A stretch of DNA of 64,000 nucleotides. It comes from Lachnospiraceae bacterium. GTDB taxonomy: Bacteria > Bacillota > Clostridia > Lachnospirales > Lachnospiraceae. The position numbers and the translations under genes are program-made. The DNA is taken from the NCBI GenBank assembly GCA_022510565.1, contig JAFLTE010000010.1, positions 1 through 64,000 on the forward strand. The letters run 5' to 3'. The notes beneath the pieces were generated by a model that did no database searches, was not told the origin of the DNA, and was given only the letters and a program-made list of their open reading frames with translations. Of this stretch, positions 16,789 to 25,998 are shown piece by piece. Each line of letters starts with the position of its first letter. Position 1 is the first letter of the stretch.

Positions 16789-19700
16789 TGCATGGTGTAA
16801 TATTTCTAATTTCTTGCGAGAATCCGCCAAATACACATGTTCACATTGTTTAAGCTGCATGTAGTAGTTAATAGAGTAGTGACAGGCTTCAATACCTTCC
16901 TTTAAAATTTCACGAGTAATAAAATCGCCATTCAAGTTATCACATAAAATTCCGGAAATTTGATTGCAACAATCTGCTGCTCGAAAAGGAATGTGATAGC
17001 GAGATGCTATTTGGAACCCTTCACGTAGTTTGTCTAAGGCTTCAAGCGGCTTCCCTTGCAGTGTCAGTACTCTCGCCCACATACGGCAGCTTTGTATTTT
17101 ACGAACCGGAACTGGATATTTAGGAAGAAAAGCATCCATTTCTTTTGCATATGAAACAGCCGTCGATATCGTTGTCATATTTAAATAGAATCCAGCAACA
17201 GTACTTTCAATAAGTTCTGCAATGATTTCCAACAATAATGGAATATGATTTATTTCTTGGGCGTAGTTATATACTTTTTCAAACAAATCCCTAGATTTAT
17301 AGTAATTATCATAAGTAATTTCTCTGGTTACATTTTTATTAAATAGGTCATTTTGTACTTTGTTTTTATATATAATTCCTATATTCATATAAAGTCTATA
17401 TTTTAAAGATAAATCTGTTACAAATTCCACAGGATATTCTTGATAAATCTGAAGTGCTTGGTCGAACCATGTTAATTCGCGATACATGGCTCCTAAATCC
17501 AAAAGTGCCTGACAAGCCTCATTAAAGCAAGCATTTTCATAGAGATTTTTGTAAACCTTTTCCATTAAATTTACAGCATCATTTAGTTGTCCCTTATTTC
17601 TTAGCAAAACAGCCAACAACTGGTCATTATTGTCAATTAATCTTTGAGGTAAACACCTTAAATCCAATCTATTTATTTTATGGCATAGACTAATGGCAAA
17701 ATCATAAGATGTTTCGGTTTCATCTATAGGAAAGGTCCAAATATATTTTGCATAATTATAGTAACTAGATGCCATGAATAAAGGTGTGTTTGTGATAATG
17801 GAATGTTGAATATAATCATTAATCTGCTTTATGGAGTTTAAAGGAAAAATATTAATATTGTTTATTTTTTGCGCCATCTGTTCTAACAACACGCTGACAA
17901 ACTTTTCCATAGCTGAACGGCAGATAAACTCTTCTACTAATTTTAAAACATCATATAAGATTTTTTCTTCAACTAGAAATCTTGCGGTTAGGATAAGCAG
18001 CCATTCAATATCATCACTAATAATCGAAATCAAGTATATTTTAAGCATATCGAGATTTGTTGATTGGAGGGTACTTAATAATGTATAAATACTATTCTGG
18101 ACAATAGGGGAATTTTGTTGCCTTAACTTTAGGTCAGAAAAAGCTTGCTTCAAGTTCCAGGCATAACTTTTCTGTATGTATTGTATCAAAAAGAATTCTT
18201 CTATTTTATCATGGCTGAATATGATTAAATTCTGGCAAGGCTGTGTTCTTTGGAATATATCTTGTTCCACAGCCCATTCAAAAATTTCAGATGCATATTC
18301 TACTTTTTCCGGCAAATTCATAAACAATTTTGAAGTTGTCAGAACTTCTTCGGATATATCGAAATACTTGTCATATATTACGTAATTTATAATTTCATTA
18401 AGACTGCTAACGGGGATCTGCTGAGCCAACGCAATATTTTGTATATTTTTAAACCAGAGTTCATAAAGAGATATTTGGCTAGAAACCATTTCATCTGGCA
18501 AGTCTTCAGAAATCATTTTACATATCATATTTAAATAAAGAGGATTATAAATAATTTTACCAAATCTTTTCTTTATTATATGAATATCTGTTTCCATAGG
18601 ATAAGAATACTGATTTACAATCTCTTCCATATCTTTATCCGACAATGACGGAAAATTATAAACGGTAGATGCCTCTCCATTTTTATCCACTTCAGAAAAA
18701 AAAGAACTTGGAGAGGGTATAATGTGGAGACTATTCTGTATTTGATAATAAAATTCTGTTCTACATGTAACTATCATTCGAATATTTGTTAACTGTTCCA
18801 TTGAAAGAAGATCACAAAATTGCAAAATTACTTTATAAACAGATAAGATATGTAGTAAAGGTGCATCCATTTCATTGATTCCATCTATAATTAAAACTAA
18901 CATCTGATGGCGCATTTTCAACATAGTATTTAAATATTTTATTTTATCCGAATCAAAAATTTCTTCACCAAAAACAGAACCCAACACATTCTCTGTTTCT
19001 TCAATTTGTTTGGCTGAAATGGGAAAGAATATGTATTTTTCTATAGATGAATCTATTATTATTTTTTTAATTAAGCAAGTTTTACCTATACCACTGTCGC
19101 CTGCTATAAATAAACCACTATTTTCTGAATTCAGAAATTTTAGTATGGTTGCATATGATTTGTTACATATTATTTTCGTTCCATCAAATTGACCGATAAA
19201 TGACGATTTCATTTTTTCCGATTTTAGCATCAATTCATCAATAATTCCAAATGTAGCATTATCGTATGATTCAACTAAATTCACTTGAATATATAGGTTT
19301 TCAAAATTCAGAATTCGACGATTTCTAATAGCCTGCTCAGAAAAATACCGAGATAATAGATTGTCAAAAATTTCTTGATACACAGATGGTGGCATTTGAT
19401 CTAGTTGAATGTCAATATTATTTTCATGGGAGAGCACTTGATAAAGGTATTGTTCCAACGTTTTTTTATAATTGAGTCCAATAACATCTTCTCCAACACC
19501 ACTTGTCTTGATAAAAAGTAAAATTCTTTGCAATAACATAAAGACAGACGCAAACTCCCTAAGGGATATTTGTTTTAAAATCATCTGTAAATCTTTTCCT
19601 TTGTCTAGAGTTATGATAATTTCACAATATGGCTTTGGAAATGTGGGCATCCCAGAAATAGGTATACTACTTAGCCAGCTTAAAGCATCCCAAAAATCTT

Positions 19701-20913
19701 GATTTATATCTGGACTCTCTTGATTTTTTGCGCACTTTTTTCTAAGTAAAGATATCAAATCACTATTTGTTACAGAATAACCTTGACAGAGGCACCAAAT
19801 TTCGATAGATAGTGCCAAGAGCAAGCCATCTATCTCGTTTGATATGGAATACAACATCTCAGCAGGAAAAACTTTCTCGTTTAATATTTCAATAATAGAT
19901 GTGAGCAACTTATCATGTGAGTCCGCGTAATAAAGAGAACAAGAATTCCATGATAATTCTTTTAAATATTCCTCCAGAATATTTAGCATTTTAATAAAAA
20001 GCTTTTGAAAACGTATATTTAAGGTTAGGTAATCATTAATATAGCTTTTTTTCCACAACTCGTAAAATCTGTTTTCCTGACGTGATGAACTATCATGCAA
20101 CATCAAGAATATTTTGTTAAAAATTGAATCAAAATCACCATATTCAGGGCCATCCAAAAGATTATATTCTGAATTTCTCTTTTTTAACAGATTAAGGATA
20201 GGACCATTTTCATATTCGTTATAGTAGTCTGGCTTATCATAAGTAATCCAATAGACACAGTGGTTAGCAGAATCACTTAATGCTTGAATAATTCCCATAT
20301 CCTGTCCACGATATCCTACAATAATCAAAATGGAATCTGTTAATAGTTTTATGACATCTTCTATTTCCTTTGGAAGCTTATATAATTCTGATGGTGCGAA
20401 ACGTAACTGCCCTAATTTCAAATCTCCATGTGCTTTTAGTAAAGTAAAATTTGGCTCATTACCTATAACCATCTTTTTTGTGCCTACTTGTAAATTGTAG
20501 GACAATCCCTCTAATACAGTATCTAGCATAGGGTCAAAGTTCGTAGTAATAATATTGTTTATATAGTTTTCTTCAATTAAACTTCTTAACTGCTTATAAC
20601 CAAGAGATGGTTCCATATCTTTGAAGTAGTTTTCCAACAAATGAATCCTGTCAATATTCCCTTGACCATTCCAAATAGTATTTACAAATTGTTCATATAA
20701 ATTTGTCCATTTTTCCGGAATGACCTCATCCTTACAGGCATATTGGGATACTAAATCTCGGATAATTCCAGCTGTCGTTATATTCTTTTTTGATGATGAT
20801 AACGAACAGCCAGCTCCTAATAATAGTGTTACTTTTTTTCTATTATTTTCTTTGTTGCTCCTCAAATTCTGTACTAATTTAATTAGACAGCGTGTTTGAT
20901 GATCATTACCCAT
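16771..20913 (-). CDS. SIR2-NACHT/STAND-TPR protein, probable antiphage NTPase
   Basis: This 1380-residue protein has an N-terminal SIR2-like domain with NAD-binding motifs GAGCS (33-37), TTNFD (N125, D127), KAHGD (H162) and GYRGQD (200-205). After a helical region comes a STAND NTPase of NACHT type: Walker A GDSGIGKT (605-612), Walker B LIIDGINE with D677, a sensor-like VTCRTEFYY and the NPLYLNMICK helix. The C-terminal third is helical and rich in TPR-like pairs (NEACQALLDLGAMYRE, QALQIYQEYP, KPLEALDKLREG). This layout matches Avs5-like SIR2-STAND defence proteins, in which the C-terminus senses a phage protein and the SIR2 domain destroys NAD. It starts 31 bases inside the right repeat, behind the inward promoter at 21005-21033, so it appears to be in the ON position. 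Confidence 0.88.
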   Translation of the reverse strand: MGNDHQTRCLIKLVQNLRSNKENNRKKVTLLLGAGCSLSSSKKNITTAGIIRDLVSQYACKDEVIPEKWTNLYEQFVNTIWNGQGNIDRIHLLENYFKDMEPSLGYKQLRSLIEENYINNIITTNFDPMLDTVLEGLSYNLQVGTKKMVIGNEPNFTLLKAHGDLKLGQLRFAPSELYKLPKEIEDVIKLLTDSILIIVGYRGQDMGIIQALSDSANHCVYWITYDKPDYYNEYENGPILNLLKKRNSEYNLLDGPEYGDFDSIFNKIFLMLHDSSSRQENRFYELWKKSYINDYLTLNIRFQKLFIKMLNILEEYLKELSWNSCSLYYADSHDKLLTSIIEILNEKVFPAEMLYSISNEIDGLLLALSIEIWCLCQGYSVTNSDLISLLRKKCAKNQESPDINQDFWDALSWLSSIPISGMPTFPKPYCEIIITLDKGKDLQMILKQISLREFASVFMLLQRILLFIKTSGVGEDVIGLNYKKTLEQYLYQVLSHENNIDIQLDQMPPSVYQEIFDNLLSRYFSEQAIRNRRILNFENLYIQVNLVESYDNATFGIIDELMLKSEKMKSSFIGQFDGTKIICNKSYATILKFLNSENSGLFIAGDSGIGKTCLIKKIIIDSSIEKYIFFPISAKQIEETENVLGSVFGEEIFDSDKIKYLNTMLKMRHQMLVLIIDGINEMDAPLLHILSVYKVILQFCDLLSMEQLTNIRMIVTCRTEFYYQIQNSLHIIPSPSSFFSEVDKNGEASTVYNFPSLSDKDMEEIVNQYSYPMETDIHIIKKRFGKIIYNPLYLNMICKMISEDLPDEMVSSQISLYELWFKNIQNIALAQQIPVSSLNEIINYVIYDKYFDISEEVLTTSKLFMNLPEKVEYASEIFEWAVEQDIFQRTQPCQNLIIFSHDKIEEFFLIQYIQKSYAWNLKQAFSDLKLRQQNSPIVQNSIYTLLSTLQSTNLDMLKIYLISIISDDIEWLLILTARFLVEEKILYDVLKLVEEFICRSAMEKFVSVLLEQMAQKINNINIFPLNSIKQINDYIQHSIITNTPLFMASSYYNYAKYIWTFPIDETETSYDFAISLCHKINRLDLRCLPQRLIDNNDQLLAVLLRNKGQLNDAVNLMEKVYKNLYENACFNEACQALLDLGAMYRELTWFDQALQIYQEYPVEFVTDLSLKYRLYMNIGIIYKNKVQNDLFNKNVTREITYDNYYKSRDLFEKVYNYAQEINHIPLLLEIIAELIESTVAGFYLNMTTISTAVSYAKEMDAFLPKYPVPVRKIQSCRMWARVLTLQGKPLEALDKLREGFQIASRYHIPFRAADCCNQISGILCDNLNGDFITREILKEGIEACHYSINYYMQLKQCEHVYLADSRKKLEILHHALENML

Positions 20914-20944
20914 TTCTATTTCTCACTTTACCCTGGCTTTTTGT

Positions 20945-21006
20945 TTCATGATCTAGGATTGTTCCTTGACATATTTGAAAGATAACATTTAATTATCCAT
21001 CAAAAT
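20945..21006 (-). repeat. Right 62-bp inverted repeat of the invertible segment
   Basis: Exact reverse complement of 14647-14708. The outer end overlaps by two bases the -10 element of the inward promoter, so transcripts from that promoter would start inside the repeat and carry most of it as a common 5' leader whichever cassette follows. The same GATAA-N7-TTATC core is present. Confidence 0.95.
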
Positions 21007-21033
21007 CATACCATATATAACTACTTTTGTCAT
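21005..21033 (-). promoter_or_regulatory. Inward-facing promoter outside the right repeat
   Basis: On the minus strand: -35 ATGACA (21028-21033), a spacer of exactly 17 bp, and -10 TATGAT (21005-21010) preceded by TGG, an extended -10. Each hexamer matches the SigA consensus at 5 of 6. It reads into the segment and now drives the SIR2-STAND gene. Because all but two bases lie outside the repeat, it does not move on inversion. Confidence 0.78.
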
Positions 21034-21078
21034 TTATTTTTGCAAATAATTAATTATAAAGATTGAATCACCCCCCCC

Positions 21079-22293
21079 CTACACAATCCTTCTCACAGTA
21101 ATAATACTCCTGTAAGTCGCCGACGTAATCTTTATACCCGTGCGCTCCGTGCTGGCATGTACAATCTGACCGTTGCCTATGTATATACCCACGTGTCCGC
21201 CGTAGTAAATAATATCTCCCGGCTGTGCCTCGGAATAAGACACCGCACGCCCCACGCTTGATTGGGCATAGGAGCTTCGTGGAAGTGAATAACCAAACGC
21301 CTGATAGACAGCCCACACGAAACCTGAACAGTCCGCACCATCGGTTAGGCTGGTACCGCCCGCTTTGTAGGGATTCCCGATATACTTACATGCAAAATCT
21401 GCAATCTGCTGCCCTTTGCCACCGCCTCCGGAAGATGACGGTTTGTAAGTCTCCTGATTACTGCTGCCGGAATCCGTCTGTGAAGCAAGCTGCTCCTCTT
21501 CCTGACGTTTACGTTCCTCTTCTTCCTTGCGCTTACGTTCTTCTTCCTCTTTGCGCTTGCGCTCCTCTTCCTCTAATTTCCTTATCTGGGCAGTCTCCTG
21601 CTTGATTTTGGCGGTGTAGGCGGCCGCCTCCTGTCTGGCCTTCGCCAGAACCGCGTTATAGTTTTCGTACTCTTGCCTTTTCTGCGCCAGAACTTCCTCT
21701 ACATATGCCTGTTCTTCCTGAAGTTCTATCTTGGAAGTCTCCAACTCGGACTTTTCCTCTTCCAGTATATCCTGCAGTTCAGCCACCTGCTGTACGGTAT
21801 CTTTATACTCTTCGAGGAGATTACGGTCGTACTCGTATAGTTCTTCCACGTACCTGGCTTTATTCATCATATCGCCCATACTCGTCGCGCCGAAGAACAT
21901 CTCCATATAAGAAGCCTCACCACGCTCATACATGAACTTAATACGAATCTTCATAGCCTCGTACTGCTCCTGCTGAACCGCCAGTGCCTCATCATAAGCA
22001 ATCTGAGCCTGTTCAATGTCCGCTTCCTTATCCTGAATGGCTTCCTGAATCAGATTAATATCCGTCAGAAGCGCTACCATCTCCGCATCCAAATCGCTTA
22101 TTTCTTCCTCGATAGCCTCCTGCTCTTCTTCATAGCCGGAAATCTGTTGATTAACATTTTCAAGCTGAGACTGATTGTTTTTCAGGTCTTCCTGCAAATC
22201 GGAAATAGTGGTAGCCGATACCGAATCTACCACTAAGAGAAAACATATGAATGCCATCGCGACGCATAGCGCCTGTGTACATCTTCTCTTCAT
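21079..22293 (-). CDS. Secreted coiled-coil NlpC/P60 peptidoglycan hydrolase
   Basis: The 404-residue protein has a signal peptide (MKRRCTQALCVAMAFICFLLVVDSVSA), a long coiled coil (about 30-250) that ends in tandem heptads of the type ERKRKEE, a Ser/Gly linker, and a C-terminal NlpC/P60 domain with C322 (GADCSGF), H367 (GGHVGIYIG) and a third polar site in VHAS. This is the CwlO-type design: cysteine endopeptidases of the cell wall, often controlled by FtsEX through the coiled coil. The gene lies 17 bases after asnS, so they are probably cotranscribed. A run of nine G begins at its stop codon (21071-21079) and does not alter the protein. Confidence 0.93.
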   Translation of the reverse strand: MKRRCTQALCVAMAFICFLLVVDSVSATTISDLQEDLKNNQSQLENVNQQISGYEEEQEAIEEEISDLDAEMVALLTDINLIQEAIQDKEADIEQAQIAYDEALAVQQEQYEAMKIRIKFMYERGEASYMEMFFGATSMGDMMNKARYVEELYEYDRNLLEEYKDTVQQVAELQDILEEEKSELETSKIELQEEQAYVEEVLAQKRQEYENYNAVLAKARQEAAAYTAKIKQETAQIRKLEEEERKRKEEEERKRKEEEERKRQEEEQLASQTDSGSSNQETYKPSSSGGGGKGQQIADFACKYIGNPYKAGGTSLTDGADCSGFVWAVYQAFGYSLPRSSYAQSSVGRAVSYSEAQPGDIIYYGGHVGIYIGNGQIVHASTERTGIKITSATYRSIITVRRIV

Positions 22294-22310
22294 CCTCTGA
22301 GCCTCTTATA

Positions 22311-23711
22311 TCATAATTCACAATTATTGACAGTTCTCGGGAAAGGAACCACGTCTCTGATATTGCCCATACCGGTCAAATACATGACGCATCTCTCAAA
22401 TCCCAAACCGAATCCCGCATGTCTGGCGGAACCGTATTTTCTCAGGTCAAGATAGAACTGATAATCTTCCTTATTCAGTCCCATCTCTTCCATTCTCTTC
22501 TCCAGCGTTTCCAAGTTATCCTCTCTCTGACTTCCACCGATAATCTCACCGATGCCGGGAACCAGACAGTCCATTGCCGCCACGGTCTTGCCGTCCTCAT
22601 TAAGTTTCATATAGAAGGCCTTGATTTCCTTCGGATAGTCGGTCACAAAGACGGGACGTTTAAATTCGTGCTCCGTCAGATATCTTTCATGCTCGGTCTG
22701 CAAGTCGCATCCCCAGGATACTTTATACTCGAACTCATCGTTGTGCTGTTCCAGAATCTTGATTGCATCCGTATATGTCACGTGCGCAAAATCGGAATTC
22801 AGCACATGATTCAGTCTTTCAATCAATCCTTTGTCTACGAACTGGTTAAAAAAGTTCATCTCCTCAGGTGCATTCTCAAGCACATATCTGATAATGTGTT
22901 TTAACATCGCCTCTGCCAGTATCATATCGTCGGTCAGGTCAGCGAAGGCAATCTCCGGCTCAATCATCCAGAACTCCGCCGCATGCCTTGTGGTATTGGA
23001 ATTCTCCGCACGGAATGTAGGCCCGAAGGTATATACATTTTTAAAAGCAAAAGCGTAAGTCTCCACATTCAGCTGTCCACTGACAGTCAGATTGGTAGAT
23101 TTTCCGAAGAAATCCTGACTGTAATCTACTTTTCCGTCTTCCGTCATGGGCAGATTATTTAAATCCAACGTGGTCACCTGGAACATCTCGCCCGCGCCCT
23201 CACAGTCGCTTCCCGTAATAATGGGCGTATGCACATACACGAACCCTCTCTCTTGGAAAAAGGTGTGAATCGCATAGGCAATCAGCGAGCGCACGCGGAA
23301 AGTAGCCTGAAACGTATTTGTCCTCGGACGCAAATGCGAAATCGTCCGCAAATACTCGAAGCTGTGTCTTTTCTTCTGCAGCGGATAATCCGCGGTGGAC
23401 TCACCCTCCACCATAATCTCTGCCGCCTGCATCTCAAAAGCCTGTTTTGCCTGAGGGGTCGCTACAATCTTGCCACGTGCAACAATTGCCGATCCTACAT
23501 TCAACTTGGAAATCTTGTCGAAATTATCCAGAGAATCATCATAAACCACCTGAAGCGGCTCGAAAAATGTGCCGTCGTTTAACACAATAAATCCAAAAGT
23601 CTTGGAATCCCTAATACTTCTGACCCATCCGCCGACTGTCACTTCCTTGTCAATATAGTCAGCTGTATTGCGGTACAGCTCCTTCATGTCTGTCAAATTC
23701 ATACTTCCCAT
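22311..23711 (-). CDS. asnS: Asparaginyl-tRNA synthetase
   Basis: The 466-residue class II synthetase charges tRNA-Asn. It has an N-terminal OB-fold anticodon-binding domain ([24 protein letters not shown]) and the catalytic core with motif 2 [21 protein letters not shown] split over the usual loop and motif 3 [15 protein letters not shown]. Length is normal. AAGGAG stands about ten bases before the ATG. I looked for a T-box leader in the 58 bases to the next gene and there is no room for one. The NlpC/P60 gene follows closely. Confidence 0.97.
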   Translation of the reverse strand: MGSMNLTDMKELYRNTADYIDKEVTVGGWVRSIRDSKTFGFIVLNDGTFFEPLQVVYDDSLDNFDKISKLNVGSAIVARGKIVATPQAKQAFEMQAAEIMVEGESTADYPLQKKRHSFEYLRTISHLRPRTNTFQATFRVRSLIAYAIHTFFQERGFVYVHTPIITGSDCEGAGEMFQVTTLDLNNLPMTEDGKVDYSQDFFGKSTNLTVSGQLNVETYAFAFKNVYTFGPTFRAENSNTTRHAAEFWMIEPEIAFADLTDDMILAEAMLKHIIRYVLENAPEEMNFFNQFVDKGLIERLNHVLNSDFAHVTYTDAIKILEQHNDEFEYKVSWGCDLQTEHERYLTEHEFKRPVFVTDYPKEIKAFYMKLNEDGKTVAAMDCLVPGIGEIIGGSQREDNLETLEKRMEEMGLNKEDYQFYLDLRKYGSARHAGFGLGFERCVMYLTGMGNIRDVVPFPRTVNNCEL

Positions 23712-23769
23712 AAACCGTCTGCTCCTTCTTTGTCCCTTAATTTATATATTTGTTTATTTATGCCGACTC

Positions 23770-24852
23770 TTAATCCACGATGGTGGATGTCATCGTAATA
23801 TTTCCGTTCTCTTTTAAAAATTCCATGACATTGTTTCGCATCAACTGCTCCTTGAGCATTTCCACATCAACGCTCTCCCTATAGGCTTCCTCGGACTCAT
23901 AACCGTAGGCTTCCACTCTACTGTTAATTTCCTCTTGAAGCTGCTCCTCTGTGGGATTGAGTCCCTCTATATCGGCTATCGCCTGATACATAATATATTC
24001 CTGCACACCTGTCAGCGCTTCAGATTGAAACCGCTCCTTATAATCAGCTTCACCCATTCCGTAATTAGCCTGCATAAAGGCCTGCAGCGTCATACCATAC
24101 ATTGCAGCCTGAGTACGCATCGCCTCTTCAATATTCTGTTCAAAACGCTCTACCATCTTTGCAGGAGGTTCCTTAAAAGTACAACCCGCCATAATCGTGT
24201 TAGAAATCGTGGTTTCAATGGTGCTTTCATAGGTCTGTACGGCATCTTCATAGAAGACATTGTACAGGTAATCCCGCAAATCCTGCTCCGTGTTACAATC
24301 CTCTATGCCCAGCGCTTGCACATAGCTATCGACGTCCTTCCTGCCGTTGACTGTGACTTTGAATACCACCGCTGCACCGGCAAGATCCGGATTTGTATAG
24401 GGGTCGGGAAAGGTCAAATCCAGAGAAACCGTGTCTCCGTAATTGACACCGATCAGTCCGTCCTCAAAACCGTCAATAAACTGATGGGAACCGATCTTCA
24501 GATCAGAGCCCTCTGCGGTACCTCCCGCAAAAGCCTCTCCGTCCAGGAATCCCTCATAGTCAATATTTACCGTGTCACCTTCCTCAATTGCCCTGTCCGT
24601 CACTTCCTCAATGGGAATCTGCGGCAGTACATAGTATAACATATACATATCCACCATGCCGTCCTCCACGACAGGTTCCTCTGCCGAAGCCTCAATGCCG
24701 ATATAGTTGCCCAGCGTTACATAATCGGACGCTTTGATGTCTTTCAGATATTCCTTGCTCCCACAGGCTGTCATAAGCGTCGATACAGCCATGATTGCCG
24801 CCATAACTGCGGTCTTCCTGATTTTCATAATTCTTTGCATACCTTTTTTCAT
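23770..24852 (-). CDS. Lipoprotein foldase, FKBP/trigger-factor type peptidyl-prolyl isomerase
   Basis: The 360-residue protein has a lipoprotein signal with lipobox LMTAC (C30). Residues about 90-175 form an FKBP-like domain of the trigger factor type (EGDTVNIDYEGFLDGEAFAGG, IGSHQFIDGFEDGLIG, LTFPDPY). The rest resembles the trigger factor C-terminal chaperone region (helical, with AQ-rich and EEQLQEEIN stretches). It therefore looks like a surface-anchored trigger factor relative that helps secreted proteins fold outside the membrane, a role that PrsA plays in bacilli. The start has GGAGGAG five bases upstream. It lies upstream of asnS but 58 bases away. Confidence 0.88.
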   Translation of the reverse strand: MKKGMQRIMKIRKTAVMAAIMAVSTLMTACGSKEYLKDIKASDYVTLGNYIGIEASAEEPVVEDGMVDMYMLYYVLPQIPIEEVTDRAIEEGDTVNIDYEGFLDGEAFAGGTAEGSDLKIGSHQFIDGFEDGLIGVNYGDTVSLDLTFPDPYTNPDLAGAAVVFKVTVNGRKDVDSYVQALGIEDCNTEQDLRDYLYNVFYEDAVQTYESTIETTISNTIMAGCTFKEPPAKMVERFEQNIEEAMRTQAAMYGMTLQAFMQANYGMGEADYKERFQSEALTGVQEYIMYQAIADIEGLNPTEEQLQEEINSRVEAYGYESEEAYRESVDVEMLKEQLMRNNVMEFLKENGNITMTSTIVD

Positions 24853-25070
24853 AATCTCCTCCGAATTACTATATATTTTGTATAAACCCTTTCGTCCCTC
24901 ATAAGCTTGTCTGTGTGGGCAGCACTGTTTTTTTCAGGCATACCCATACATAATAATATTACCACAAATCATACTGCGATAAAAGAGTTTCTTAGAAATA
25001 TTCTTGCTTAAAGCCGTAATCAATGATAAAATATCCTTTGCATGTAGCAAGTAATTTCGGAGGTAGCCCA

Positions 25071-25547
25071 ATGAGTACATTATCAATTGTTTTGTTGGTT
25101 ATTTTGGCGGTTTTGATTGTTGCCGTAATCGCGCTGTATTTTATCGGTAAGAAGGCACAGAAGAAGCAGAGTGAACAGCAGGCGCAGATTGATGCCATGA
25201 AGCAGACGGTCTCCATGCTGATTATAGATAAGAAACGTATGAAACTACGAGAGGCCGGTCTTCCGCAGATGGTTGTGGAACAGACTCCTAAGTGGATGCG
25301 CGGTACCAAACTTCCCATTGTCAAAGCCAAGGTTGGACCTCAGGTAATGTCTTTGATTTGCGATGAAAAGATTTTTGATTCCGTACCGGTTAAGAAAGAA
25401 GTGAAGGCAGTCGTCAGTGGTATCTATATCACGGACGTGAAGGGTCTGCACGGAAAGCCTGTTGCAGCAGAGCAGAAGAAAAAGAGTAAATTCAAACAAT
25501 TGGTTGAGAAGGCCCAGGAGAAAGCAGGCGCAAAGCCGATTAAATAA
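25071..25547 (+). CDS. Small membrane-anchored conserved protein
   Basis: I start it at ATG 25071 (MSTLSIVLLVILAVLIVAVIALYF) with GGAGGT six bases upstream; an earlier ATG at 25023 has no site. The 158-residue protein has one N-terminal membrane helix and a basic cytoplasmic part with QQAQIDAMKQTVSMLIIDKKRMKLREAGLPQ and repeated proline-valine strands (KLPIVKAKVGPQVMSLICDEKIF). It ends in a lysine-rich tail. I recall similar small proteins in Lachnospiraceae but no named function. It converges with the DUF1934 gene and overlaps it by eight bases. Confidence 0.8.
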   Translation: MSTLSIVLLVILAVLIVAVIALYFIGKKAQKKQSEQQAQIDAMKQTVSMLIIDKKRMKLREAGLPQMVVEQTPKWMRGTKLPIVKAKVGPQVMSLICDEKIFDSVPVKKEVKAVVSGIYITDVKGLHGKPVAAEQKKKSKFKQLVEKAQEKAGAKPIK

Positions 25548-25968
25548 CAGCAGAAATATCGATTCTCATATGGCAGTCGGACAGAAATTCGTTGTTAATG
25601 TCCAGAGCATATTCCACTTCCACAGTGATGTGCTCTTCCTGCTCCATGATTTGTATTTTTTTCGTATCGATTCCCATAAGAATCTGACCAAATGGCGTGT
25701 TGTAACCGGTCAGATTCTTTTTATTTTCTTCGAATACCATGCGCACATTTACTGCACCGGTTCGACATAACTCCAATGTATTTTCATTAAACTTCAGTCT
25801 GTTTTTCAACACATCTTCGGAGCCTTCCAACTGTTCTTCATAGATTACGTAGTGGCTGCCGTTTTTCTTATAATAGTCTCCCTGCGAAACCGTCTCAATC
25901 TGACCGGTGCCTTCATCGTCCTGCCCAAACTGCATTCCTTTGAAGGTCAACAATACTTTCTGCGTCAT
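25540..25968 (-). CDS. DUF1934 (YwiB-like) calycin-fold protein
   Basis: The 142-residue protein has the beta-rich DUF1934 pattern: IETVSQGDYYKKNGSHYVIYEE, FNENTLELCRTGAVNVRMVFEENKKN, TPFGQILMGIDTKKI and the end VEVEYALDIN. The family is thought to form a small barrel like lipocalins; its ligand is not known. It follows murI on the same strand after 30 bases and is probably in that operon. Confidence 0.88.
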   Translation of the reverse strand: MTQKVLLTFKGMQFGQDDEGTGQIETVSQGDYYKKNGSHYVIYEEQLEGSEDVLKNRLKFNENTLELCRTGAVNVRMVFEENKKNLTGYNTPFGQILMGIDTKKIQIMEQEEHITVEVEYALDINNEFLSDCHMRIDISAVI

Positions 25969-25998
25969 AGATATGTTCCTTAGTTTCTTTATTTCTCG

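Larger units (their letters stand above)
14647..21006. mobile_element. Predicted invertible (phase-variable) DNA segment with alternative cassettes
   Basis: Perfect 62-bp inverted repeats bound the segment, and a complete tyrosine recombinase gene lies directly outside. Two gene sets read inward from the two ends: a glycosyltransferase and ATP-grasp pair from the left and a SIR2-NACHT-TPR gene from the right, meeting with an 18-base overlap of their 3' ends. A near-consensus promoter fixed outside the right end points inward. Flipping exchanges which set stands behind it. Repeats, gene orientation and promoter are seen directly; actual inversion and expression switching are inferred. Whole-gene exchange at a fixed promoter resembles known invertible loci for surface proteins and restriction enzymes. 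Confidence 0.85.

Noticed and set aside
14647-21006. Transposon or insertion sequence bounded by the 62-bp repeats
   Set aside because: No transposase lies inside, no target duplication is seen at the ends, and the only recombinase is outside the repeats, which fits inversion better than transposition.
21071-21079. Nine-C run at the end of the NlpC/P60 gene as a translational switch
   Set aside because: The run begins at the last base of the stop codon, so a change in its length cannot alter the protein.
23712-23769. T-box riboswitch before asnS
   Set aside because: Only 58 bases separate asnS from the upstream gene and no T-box sequence or stem is seen.
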